Source: Strongylocentrotus purpuratus (lineage: Eukaryota > Echinodermata > Echinoidea > Camarodonta > Strongylocentrotidae). From it: a stretch of DNA of 64,000 nt. Position numbers and translations under genes: made by a program. Location of the stretch: the NCBI RefSeq assembly GCF_000002235.5, contig NW_022145604.1, positions 28,121,291 through 28,185,290 on the forward strand, read 5' to 3'. Shown piece by piece: positions 9,701-21,700 of this stretch (position 1 is the stretch's first letter; the number at the start of each line of letters is the position of its first letter). Under the pieces are notes generated by a model, which did not search any database, was not told the origin of the DNA, and was given only the letters and a program-made list of their open reading frames with translations.

Positions 9701-12700
9701 GTCAAAGTTTCATCTAGTTTCTTTTTTTTTCTTCATATACACCAGCTTGTAATCTAATTACCGACGGAACTGAACTTATTTCCAAATTCTGAGTCCTATC
9801 ACCTGAAAAATGTTGTGTAGTGGCTGCATCCAAAACATGAAACAACGTGTCACTTTGCATCAGAGATTAATTTGTCTAAATTGCCACCTTCAAAATAAAC
9901 CCCTTGAAATCTGCTTGTAATATGTGATTTACTTTGTTTTACTTGATGCATTCTTTGTTTGCTCTCACACTTTTTTAAAGAGTCCCTAATACTTGATTTG
10001 GGTGTTTTTATATATCTATATAGTCATCTTAGGATACATATCTTATGTTCTTCCATTATTTCTCATGACTTTAATACACTCTCTTATATAGACATTGATG
10101 AGTGTGCCAGTGGCAGTAACCCATGCACTTTGGCTAATGAGGAGTGTGAGAACACAGTTGGAAGTTACCAATGTGTGTGTGCTGCAGACTTTGTGAGGAC
10201 AAGAGGCTTTTGCCTGAGTAAGTTTATAATAATGGCAAATTCTTTTCTGTTGATGTCTCTTTTATCTGTCCTTCTATCTGTTGTTTCTTCTGTTCAATAT
10301 ATGGTTATCTGAAAATGTCTCTATTTCATCCTGTGAGCTGCACATTTTTCACTCATTCTAGAAGCCAAAAATTCTTATCAATTTGAATTGGCAATAGGAA
10401 TAAAAGTGAGAATTGTTCTTCACAGTTCAGATGATGAATATTATACATTATATACCTCACTTTAGATATCCAGCCATCTGATTGGTCGAAATTAGAGTTG
10501 TGATTTTAGCCATTCCCGTAAAGAAACGTAAAATGTCGAAACCGGTCAATAGTCTTTTGAAACTCGCCCTAGGGCACTTTTCTAAAGACTATTGACTGGT
10601 AGGCGGGTATGAGAACTGCGATCCCCTTTGGTTTACGTGTTAATTATTAAACTTAGTTTGTGTGGAACGCGACTACCATATGCATGCAATCTCCTTTTTG
10701 GTATAAAAAAGTTATAGTGACTGCTTTGTAGAAGTGTCGTGGTCGAGTGGATACGTCGCCGGAGTGTCGATCACAAGCTCCGCGGTTCGAGTCCCGCCGC
10801 GCCACTAATGTTTTTTGGCAAGACATTGATCTACATTTGCCACACTAAACCCAGGTGATGTAAATGGGTATCTGGCAGGTAATAATTCCTTGAAATGCTG
10901 GAGCGCTGTATAAACGGCAGCTAGGCTAAAGCCGGGGAAATAATAAATGCGCCTCAAAATAAAAATTATCTAGATAGACGGCGCTATAGAAATGCCTATT
11001 TTTATTATTATTATTATTAATAATATTAGAGGCATTGTTGTTTTAATAGGCTCTCGGGGAGGTTACATCGTGCTCTCACCCCTTGGCATGCCTCAGGGCG
11101 ATAGCACGATGTAACCTCCCCTTGAGCGTATAAAAACAATTACCGGTATGTCTCTCATAGCAGTCATTACATTCTAAAATGATTCCAGTCTGACACAATT
11201 TCAATCTTCCTTTTCTACCTGTCTTCCCCATCCTTTCAATTTTTTGATTTCACTGTCCTCCCCTTATTTTCCTTGTTCATGTATGTCTTTTCTCTCTGTC
11301 TCTATCTCTCTCACTTGCTCTTGTACTTCTCATGATACCACCAATGACCTGTAAACACCTTATTCTTTGTATGAACTAGCTAGCGCCACCATCACTGGGT
11401 CCATCACCATCAACCTGGTAAACGGCAGGATCGTACCGTACACAGCCTCGCTATCAGATCCAACGTCGGAGGAATACATGAACTTGGAAGCCCTTGTCTG
11501 TGGAGCGGTAAGATTCTTGTTGTTTAAACTTAAATAAATTATCACAAATGTCCTATGGCAAGACATTAAAGTGTACCGTTACCAAAACATCATCCTTTTT
11601 AAATGTTAGTATAGTGCTATGTTGTAAATAATTTATTCATAATGTGAGCTTCAAATATACATTACTTCTGTAAGGAGATTTTGCAAGTAGAATTACACTA
11701 TTATCAATTAACATAAAAATGACTTTTGATTAGACTACCTAATTCACCGATACTCCCTCACTTAAAACAAGTTTTTATTTCATTCCATATTTTTGTCATC
11801 CATAATTGTCAGCCCATAGAAAGAAGGGAATTTTTTTTTGGTGGTAGTTTGATGATAAGAAATTCCCTGATTGTATGAGTTTTGATTGAGGTTGGGTATT
11901 GTTTCATATAATGTTTCACAGCTATTGTGACAAATAAAGCCTTGAGAGCCATGCCAGCGTGTCATCTGGGGCTGTCGTATTATCAAGCAATCTGCTTACA
12001 ATGACAGTCCTTCTTCCGCAAATAATTTTATAGGAAATTTAGTATTTATGACAGTTTATCATTTCGTTTTTTTTAAATAACAATTTATATATATATGTAT
12101 TCATTGTCAGAATGATTCATTGTCAGAAAAATACTTATTGTACTTTATATTATTATTATTATAGAAAAACTGTATGTTTACATGAATGCATAAGAAAATA
12201 AAATGAAAAAAAAAAAATCAAAATCTGGCACAAGATGGGGTGTTATTTGGTGTGTGTAGTGCCTTGTATATTTTTGAAAAATCGCATTGTAAATTAACCC
12301 AATCATGAGCATTTGCTACATGTTTTCCGTATTGCCTTGCAATTCAGGGTAAAAGTAGATGTGGAATGGAAATGTAATATAAAAATAAAGATGTGATGCG
12401 GTAATGATTAGTGCTGGTGGATGTAAAGTAAATCTTGTCTGATATTGTTTTAAAAAGTTGTTCGTGATGTCACTTCTTCATGCCTCATAAACCCAATATC
12501 TTTTTCACTCTCCACAATTTATCTTTGAACATTCTTTCTGTATTGTCTCTTCTCTGTTTTCAGTTTCTAAATGTAATTGATGGTTGGGTAAACGCCAGCA
12601 CGCCATACCCCACGTCCACTTGTGAGGTCACCAGCTTTGCTCCGGGTTCATTCTCTGAGATGATCGTGTCGTATGCTATCACTGTGTATGGGGAGAAAAC

Positions 12701-15700
12701 AGAGGGCATAGCTACTGCTACCTCCGATATCATGAGCAACGGATTCTCTGGCGCTCCTTTAGTTTGGACCGATGAGAACGGAAATACCATCCAACTTCTA
12801 TCCCTCTTCTTTAATGGTAAGATGACTCTTCTGAACCTCATTTGATCAAGCTTCCCATAACGTACATGAACCAGCTAGTTAGTGTATTGAGCCTATAAGG
12901 GACTGATTTAGTAGTCCTTAAGAAAAGTGGTTAACTTAGTAATTAAAATCTTGCAGCAATGATCCATACTGAAATGCAGCTTGCACGTAAATTGTGCATT
13001 CGGTCTTGAGTTTGAATTTAACACCAGATGGTCGTGAATTTTGGTTGTAGGAAGATGTGATCTATACAAAATAATATTTGTTGAGTACCGTAGTCATGAC
13101 AAAATGTATCTATACCCTTTGTGTAGTACTTTAGGACCTTGCCATGAAAGTTCTGAAAGTTCTTTAACACTTTTGATACATTTTAGTATATACGCAGTTG
13201 AGTAAACATTGAAAATACGGTGCTTCTAATTTGATGGGAAATGTTGATTATTAGAGAATTTTCTTTACTAACCAAAATGATATTCTCATTTCATTTTAGT
13301 TTCTTTTTTCATGACGATTATTATATTGTATCATTAATTTTTTTATTTTTTCTGTAGATGCTTCAGAGTGCATGGTAGAAACATCGTGTTCAGGACTAAA
13401 TGAAGGTTGTACTGAATTAGACCCAGGCTTTGAGTGTTACTGCACCAATTCTTCTATACGATTCAAGGAAATTTGTTTGTGTAAGTGTCATCATTTTATT
13501 TTCATGATTACATTGCATTTAAATGAAATTGACATAATGTAGAATCACAGTATAAACCTGTGTAAAGAACCATGCTTTATAGATAAACGAATTTGCAGGG
13601 TTTTATATGGGCAATCACAGTTGCTATATCATACCATCTGTTTGGATTTCCTTTATTTTTAAAAGCCTGCATTATATTTAGAAGGAAGAAAAAATTAATT
13701 TTCATTATTTAGGATATAGGATTTGAGCTAATAAAACAAGTTCTATTTGATTCTGTACTTTTAATATTGGATCTTGATGGAAAATATAATATCTTGTCAT
13801 GGTTCTAGCCATAAAGGCAGTATAAGAAAGTGTTTTTTGTGTGCCTCATTCACAGATTCTACAAGACTGGCTGGGAGTTTCCGATACAAAAGCATTAATG
13901 GTGATAATGTAACCTACTCGCCTGCATTAGCAAACACAGACTCAGCTGAATTCTCAAATATGACTGCCATCACATGTGACGTGGTGAGTGATTGAAGAAA
14001 ATACCTGGCCTCTGTAAAAGGCTCTGTACTCTCTGTGCTTATGCAGTATCTGGGCCCTGTTTCATAAAACTTGTTATCAATAACAAATGCTAAATTTCTA
14101 TGACAAATTGGCTCTCATCCAATCAAATGCCATGATTTTAGTAGCTTATAACAGTTATTGAAATTTGTTATCAGTAACAAGTTCTATGAAACTCAAGGCC
14201 CTGTTATGCTGTAGCTCGAGTCTGCCTATTTACCTTGGGATATTTGACTGCTTCATTGATGCCTATAAAGGGGCAATGAGAGAAACAGATTTGCAAAATT
14301 TGAGCTAATTCTGATTAAAACTAAGAAATTTATAATACCTTGTATTCTTCTACCTTCGTACTACCGTGTGAGTCAAACAAAAGTTTACACCTAGAAAATT
14401 GCTCATTATTTTAACATCATTTATGTACAGTAAATGTTTATACAACTTATGAAAGAGTGTTTTATCCCAAATCATTTGGTATAATTTTTGTGTGGTATGT
14501 GTTCACGCTTGGATGAACAGGAGGCATTGTTTGCGAGAGTGCAAAAATCGACTTGCGCCAAAGTGATGCCTACAGCATGTATTCATTTGGGATAAGCGGA
14601 GTGAGAGAATGAATTGAATTTATCAAATGAAATGCATTGCATATGCTTTTTGGAGAAGCAAAGTCACACACACACGCGTACGAATGTTTATTGATATTCG
14701 ATATTCGATATTTGATATGTGTGGCATGACTAATTTTGTTAGGGATGTTATTTTGATCTGCAAAGAATGAATTAATACCCAAATCCTAATTGTCTTATTC
14801 AAACAACACACAAGCAACTTTGGCGCAAATCGATTTATGCACTCTCGCAAGCAATGCCTCCCGTTCATCCAATCGTGAACACATACCACCCTAAAATGAT
14901 ACCAAATGATTTGGGATAAAACACTCTTTTATGAGATGTATAATCATTTACTGTTCATAGATGATTTTTAAAATAATTAGCAATTTTCTAGGTGTAAACT
15001 TTTTTTGGACTCACACTGTATACTACCTCCATACTACCTCCATAATATCTTCTATTCAAACAGGGATGAGCTTCCTAATTTGTTTTGTTTATATTTGCTT
15101 GCTATGTTGCAGTTCATGTACCAGCTTAATCTATGGATGAATGTCAATGTGCCATACACCTATATCGAATGTAACATCGCAGCCTTCCGCCCAGGAAGTA
15201 TCATCGTCGACTTCATCATCGATATCTACGGCACATCCCAGATGGAGGCCATGATGAGGGCCCAGATCGCTAGTGATAATGGATTCCAAGGTTCTCCAAG
15301 TGACTGGACAGGGAATGCTTATACAGTCTATGTGGAAGAACTTATATATGAGAGTAAGTACACCTTCCTTCTTATAGGAATAGGCATGGTTGGATGTACT
15401 TGTACTTATTTGATAATAATAATCAGAGTCGGCTGAGCTTTAAAGATACTATGTCCCTTTTGCAGCCAACATCAAATTCTGTAGAACATTGCCGGAATCA
15501 TGAAGATTTCATGAATGTCCTATCTGTGAAATTTAAACGTTAGCAATGTCCTAGTTTTCAAGTTATGCAAGGAAACCAGTTTACTTTATAGCCTTCACTG
15601 TCAGACACTATTGAGGGACTGATTGACTTCTTTTTATGCCTCCGCCACCGAAGGTGGTGCCGGAGGCATCATGTTTTCGGGTTGTCCGTCCGTACGTCCG

Positions 15701-18700
15701 TACGTCCGTCCCGTTTGACCGTTATCACAATATCTCAAGAACCATTTAAGATTTAAACTTAAAACTCAGGAATAGTATTTATCACCATAGGAAGACGATC
15801 TGATTAGATTTTGGAGTACGTAGGTCAAAGGTCACAGGTCACAGAGGTCAACTTATGAAATTCCTTGTATTGAGTTTGTTAGCGCGATATCTCAAGAACC
15901 ATTTGAGATTTAAACTTCAAACTTAAGGATAGTATGTATCACCATAGGAAGACGATCTGATTAGATTTTGGAGCACGTATGTCAAAGGTCAAGGGTCACA
16001 GAGGTCAACTTATGAAATTCCATACATTGAGATTGTTATCATGATATCTCAAGAACCACTGGAGATTTAAACTTCAAACTTAGTGATAGTGTGTATCACT
16101 ATAGGAAAACAATCTGATTAGATTTTGAAGCACGTATGTCAAAGGTCAAGGGTCACAGAGGTCAACTTATGAAATTCCATACATTGAGATTGTTATCATG
16201 ATATCTCAAGAACCACTGGAGATTTAAACTTCAAACTTAGTGATAGTGTGTATCACTATAGGAAAACAATCTGATTAGATTTTGGAGCACGTAGGTCAAA
16301 GGTCAAGGGTCACAGAGGTCAACTTATGAAATTCCATACATTGAGATTGTTATCATAATATCTCAAGAACCACTAGAGATTTAAACTTCAAACTTAATGA
16401 TAGTGTGTATCACCATAGGAAGACAATCTGATTAGATTTTGGAGCACATAGGTCAAAGGTCAAGGGTCACAGAGGTCAACTTATGAAATTCCATACATTG
16501 AGATTGTTATCATGATATCTCAAGAACCACTGGAGATTTAAACTCCAAACTTGTTTAAATTGCTCTATTGCGGAGGCATCATTTTCGACTGCGCGCAGTC
16601 AAAATTCCATCTAGTTTTCTTTGGTAATAACATACATAAATGAGCTGTAACAGGTACATGCAGCATTTGTCTACATCAATAACCAACTTCTTGTAATGGC
16701 CAAAATTAAACTGATTGAGTCTTTGTGCAGCACAAAACATAATATATGTACAAGGGCCTAAAAATCAGACTATTTACATAAGTGATTGCAATCACTTATG
16801 TCGATTTGACAACTAATGGTCGTTATTTTCCCACAAAAAGACATTTTCAAACCCTTTTGTTTTGACAGAAGTTCTAAATTAGTATCATCTTTCAAATGCC
16901 ATTGGAATTTAACCTTTTCATTTTTTTGGCCTGCAAATGGGACATAGTACCTTTAAGAGAGTTCTTAGTTTGGGTAGTTTTCTGTCTGTATTAATTTGTC
17001 CCAAATTTTTATTGAACTTGTATACAATTATTTGTCAAATTACTACCCTCTTACTACCCTCTTACATTTGATTATGAATACGTCTCTATAAAGTAAACAT
17101 ATTCTTTCCTGATCATTTTTCCACGTCTCCCAGGAACCTATTCTTTACAAGCTATGCTTTTCTGTAGGTTCCTGCACATTTCGAAGTTTTGTACTTTTCT
17201 TGTCTGGGTTTCATTAAACATGATAATAGTTGTCAAACTAGTTTGATGTCAATTGCTACAATCATTTCTTTTAAATTATGAAACAATATATCTTTTATGT
17301 ATATTTTGTTATCTGTACTGAATCTGCATGCGAATGTGAAACCAACCAATAAACTCTAACAGTTTAGTCGTCTTAGTATCTGTATCAACCACACCCTGTG
17401 TATATATGCCCGGTAAACCGCCAGTTTCTTTTATGAATGCATTGTGTGAACAGCAATTGGAATAAATCATTAAATCAAAGCTATGGTCCTATGCTTATGC
17501 AGTTATACGTGTGTAATAAGATACAAAGACGTGAACAAAAACGAAAATGTCTTTATTTTTTTATACTATTAAGAACTGATTTAGAAGAATTACATTCCTT
17601 TATATTTTTTTCAAAATTTCTTTCCAGACCTGTGTGAGCCAACTCCGTGTGAAAATGGAGGGACATGCCTGTATAATGTCACTACCGATACCACATCTTG
17701 TTCGTAAGTCATATTACTATTAAACACCCTCTAATATATTGGTGACACCAGACTTATTATGTTATATTTTCTTTATTCTTTTGTTTAATCTGTCCTCGTG
17801 GCCCTTTTCCTCTATCTAGCATCCTATCTTCCTATTCTATTTCTTCTTCCTCATCTCTCCAAAATATAATTGGAACATTATCACCATCTTATGCATGGTT
17901 GAAGTAAGCAATGTAAAAGAAACTGATATCTTTCTTTGCTAGGTTAATCTAATGATTTACTATAGACTTCTTTTCTAAAGGAAGGAGAGCAAGCAAAATC
18001 AGTGTCATTGTATTATTGCAGCACTATTAATAATATGTACAGAAGTTCAAGAAAATGGCAAATATGATAAAAATAACGGAGGAAAAGGATCTGTGTGGTT
18101 AATCAATTTGATATGTCACTTTCTCTTTTATCAGCATAGTTATTTTAAAAAATGTTTTAAAGGAGAAACATTTTCATGCAACATCAGAAATGACAATCTT
18201 AGTGACAAGATTTCTCTACTGTTTTTAATGGTAATGTATTTATGATTAATGTTATGATTATTTCTATTTTTTCTCTTTAGTTGTCCGCCTGGCTTTGGTG
18301 GACCAGTCTGTGAAAACAAGGGTGAGTTGGTTTCCTTGGTTTCATTCAGTTTCGGAATGATATTCAAGATCTATCTCGTGAACATGATATTGGATATGTG
18401 CAATACTTTTGAAGTAAACAAAATACAATATAGATACACCATGTAGTTGAAGAGAGAAAGATAAGAATATTTCTCACATTTTGTCCTAACTTGATATTAT
18501 GCAGATATATGTGATTGAAAAAATATCACCAACTTCCAACAGTTTCCACAGGTTTACTTAGGTTTGGTATTTCAACATAGTTGTACTGTTGGAATTATAT
18601 TTGAAAGTTTTCATCAAATTATAGGCTAGGCACACATCAATTTGTAAGAAAATAATAGACCCTTTATTTAATGGATCTATCTATCTAATATTTTTGTTTT

Positions 18701-21700
18701 TGCATTATTTATGTTTGTCAATGTGATTATCATTAACCCTTACTGTACTGGGCTATTTTGAGCATCTCGTGACTGGGGGAGGGGGGGGGGCTGGGAGCAC
18801 CCCCCCCCCACCCTTTGATCTCGGCCGTAGAAAGTCCGATGAACACAAAAATGTGCATGTTTGTAGATATTTACGTAAGGAACAAGATGGTATAATTAGT
18901 TTTTTCCTAATATGCAAATTTTTGTCATTATAGCCTAATTAATTATGCAAAATGCTAATGTATTCATTTTACAGAAAACTCTACATATTTGTCTGTAGAC
19001 TTGTGAAGAATGTTGGAAATGTATTGAATAAATGTTTCCTTCATCTCAAATTCATGAGGTTACATTATTTTTATGATATTTGAAAATGCATAGGTTAATT
19101 TACATAAATTATGAATACGCATTCATGAATATCAAATCTGGAAATATACAGGGAACTAGAATCATTACAAAAATTGTCAGACTCCACTTTTTAATGTTTA
19201 TTAAAACTCTTTCATATGAAACTTCTTTTCTAACACAAAGTAGTTATTTTGATGTAATTAATAATGATAATTTATGCAAATTTGATGCGATTTTCAAATA
19301 TTTATTTTCTTTTGTATTTTATTGTTTTTTATTTTGTATTATATCTATTGTTTTATTTCTAATGTATTCTTTTGTTCTGGAATACATCAAGTTACTTTGA
19401 GAAACATATAAAAGCAATTTGATATCAATTCATATCTCCCACTTAGGAATAAATACATCTAAACCTGTATTCACATTTCTGCTTGTACATCAAGCAATTA
19501 TAGCATATTTTTGATGACATGTGCATACTTATTGTTATGCAACACCTTACAGTTATATCCGATTTCGACGAAAATGGTATCAAAATGTGCGTAAGACTTC
19601 AGGGAAAACAGTCATGAAACGACAATTCAAAATTCCAAGCGGTTGCGGTGCAATCTCCAAAAATGTCGAGGGGGGGGGGCCCCCCCCCAGTACAGTAAGG
19701 GTTAACTGATTGAACTGATCAATATTTTGATATTCTATTTTAGTTGCCTGTGAGAGACATACTTGCCAGAACGGAGGAGTATGCCAAGTAGACATGATGG
19801 GAGATCCATATTGCGAGTAAGGAGAATCATCTTATCCTAACTTTGCCCAATTATAAGATGATGACTGTATACTTCCCCCCCCCCTCTTCAATACTTAACT
19901 CAAAACAGTTAATATCACCTTATTGTGACTTTTTATATTCATTTTTTACTCGAGAATGCTCTGAATTACAAAATGTACATGAGCTGAAAGTACAAAACTC
20001 ACTGGGAAATTTGAGACTACTAATTCTGTTGCTGTATGTTGTGCCATTCGTGAATAAGAATGATTTAATAAAAATGTATAATTGTCACTAAATTAGCAAT
20101 GCAGAGTGCAATTTATGATCACTATTTTAGTGTACAAATTGGCAATTGCATTTTGATTTTGTGGAACTTCCATGCACACTTTGTCATATGAAATACATGT
20201 TTATGTCTCCGCTACAAAGTGACTAGCATTAGGGACTTTTAGATTTGCGTGGACTGCTATGTGTGACGTCCTTTTAAGGCACTGGCAGTCACGTGTAACG
20301 TCCTTTAAGGCCCTGGCAGTGCCTTACAAGGACGTCACACGGAGCAGTCCCCATTGTTGTCATGCAAATCTAAAAGTCCCTAATATGTTTTCAGGTTGTC
20401 CATCCATACGTCCCGCTCTCGTGATCGCGTTATCTCAAGAACCGATTGATGGATTCCTGCTAAATTAGGTCATGCATGTATCTTGCAGAGCCAATGAACT
20501 GATTATATTTTGGGCTCATGAGGTCAAAGGTCACAGGGCTCATAATGTATGCAAAAATAGCTCGTGATCACATTATCGTCAGAACCGATTGACGGATTAC
20601 CATCAAACTTGGGTCGTGTATGTATCTTGCAGAGCCAATGAACTGATTATATTTGGGGTCATGAGGTAAAAGGTCACAGGGCTCATAATGTATGCAAAAA
20701 TAGCTCGTGATCACATTATCGTCAGAACCGATTGACGGATTACCATCAAACTCCAGACATATATGTATCTTGCAGAGCCAATGAACTGATTATATTTTGG
20801 GGTCACAGGGCTCATAATGTGTTCAAAAATAGCTCTTGATCACATTATCATTAGAACCGATGGACAGATTACCATCAAACTCAGGACATAGTTGTCTCTT
20901 GCAGAGGCAATGAACTAAATAGATTTTGGGGTCATGAGGTCAAAGGCCAAAGCTCATGGGGCTCATTATGTATGCTGAAATAGGTTGTGATGCATTATCA
21001 CTAGAACCGACAGATGGATTACTATCAAACTCAGGACATGTACACTGTTGGTCATAATGGTGGAATAATTATTTGTACCCCAGTTTAGGGAAGGATTTAA
21101 AAAAATTATTTATTTCTAATAGATCTAGATAATGGCATACATTCTCAGAATTTATTGAATATTAATTTGCGAGTGTTTGTTTTGCGTGACTGCTAAATCA
21201 TATGTGTGCTACTATGCTAATCAGCTAGGGAACCTACGTCCTTAAATCATAATTGACAGTAATGAGGATTAATGCCTCACAGAAGGGCACTAATATAGCT
21301 GATCGACACAATTTTTATCCTGGGGCCTCACAGTAACGAGGCCATTGCTTAGCCCCTGAATCATGACTGTACGCAGTGTTTGCTAGGGTACGCGGCCGCC
21401 CCCACAAATCCCCCAAAACGAAGAAAATGCAATAAATTGTCGAAAAATTCATTGCATTTTTCCCTCGGCCCCCAACAGGAAAAATTCCTCTGTGTGGCCA
21501 TGCCTTGAACCATAATGCATGGCCCTACAGAGGAATTTTCTTGTTGGGGGCCGGGGGAAAATGCAATTAATTTTTGACAATTTATTGCATTTTCTTCGTT
21601 TTAGGGGATTTGTGGAAGGGGCCGCGTACCCTAGCAAACACTGCGTACAGTCATGATTCAGGGGCTAAGCAATGGCCTTGTTACTGTGAGGCCCCAGGAT

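Noticed and set aside
10734-10810. Possible tRNA gene with A and B boxes
   Set aside because: The acceptor stem does not pair well and the sequence continues into a conserved SINE body with an ATT tail; a second copy exists.
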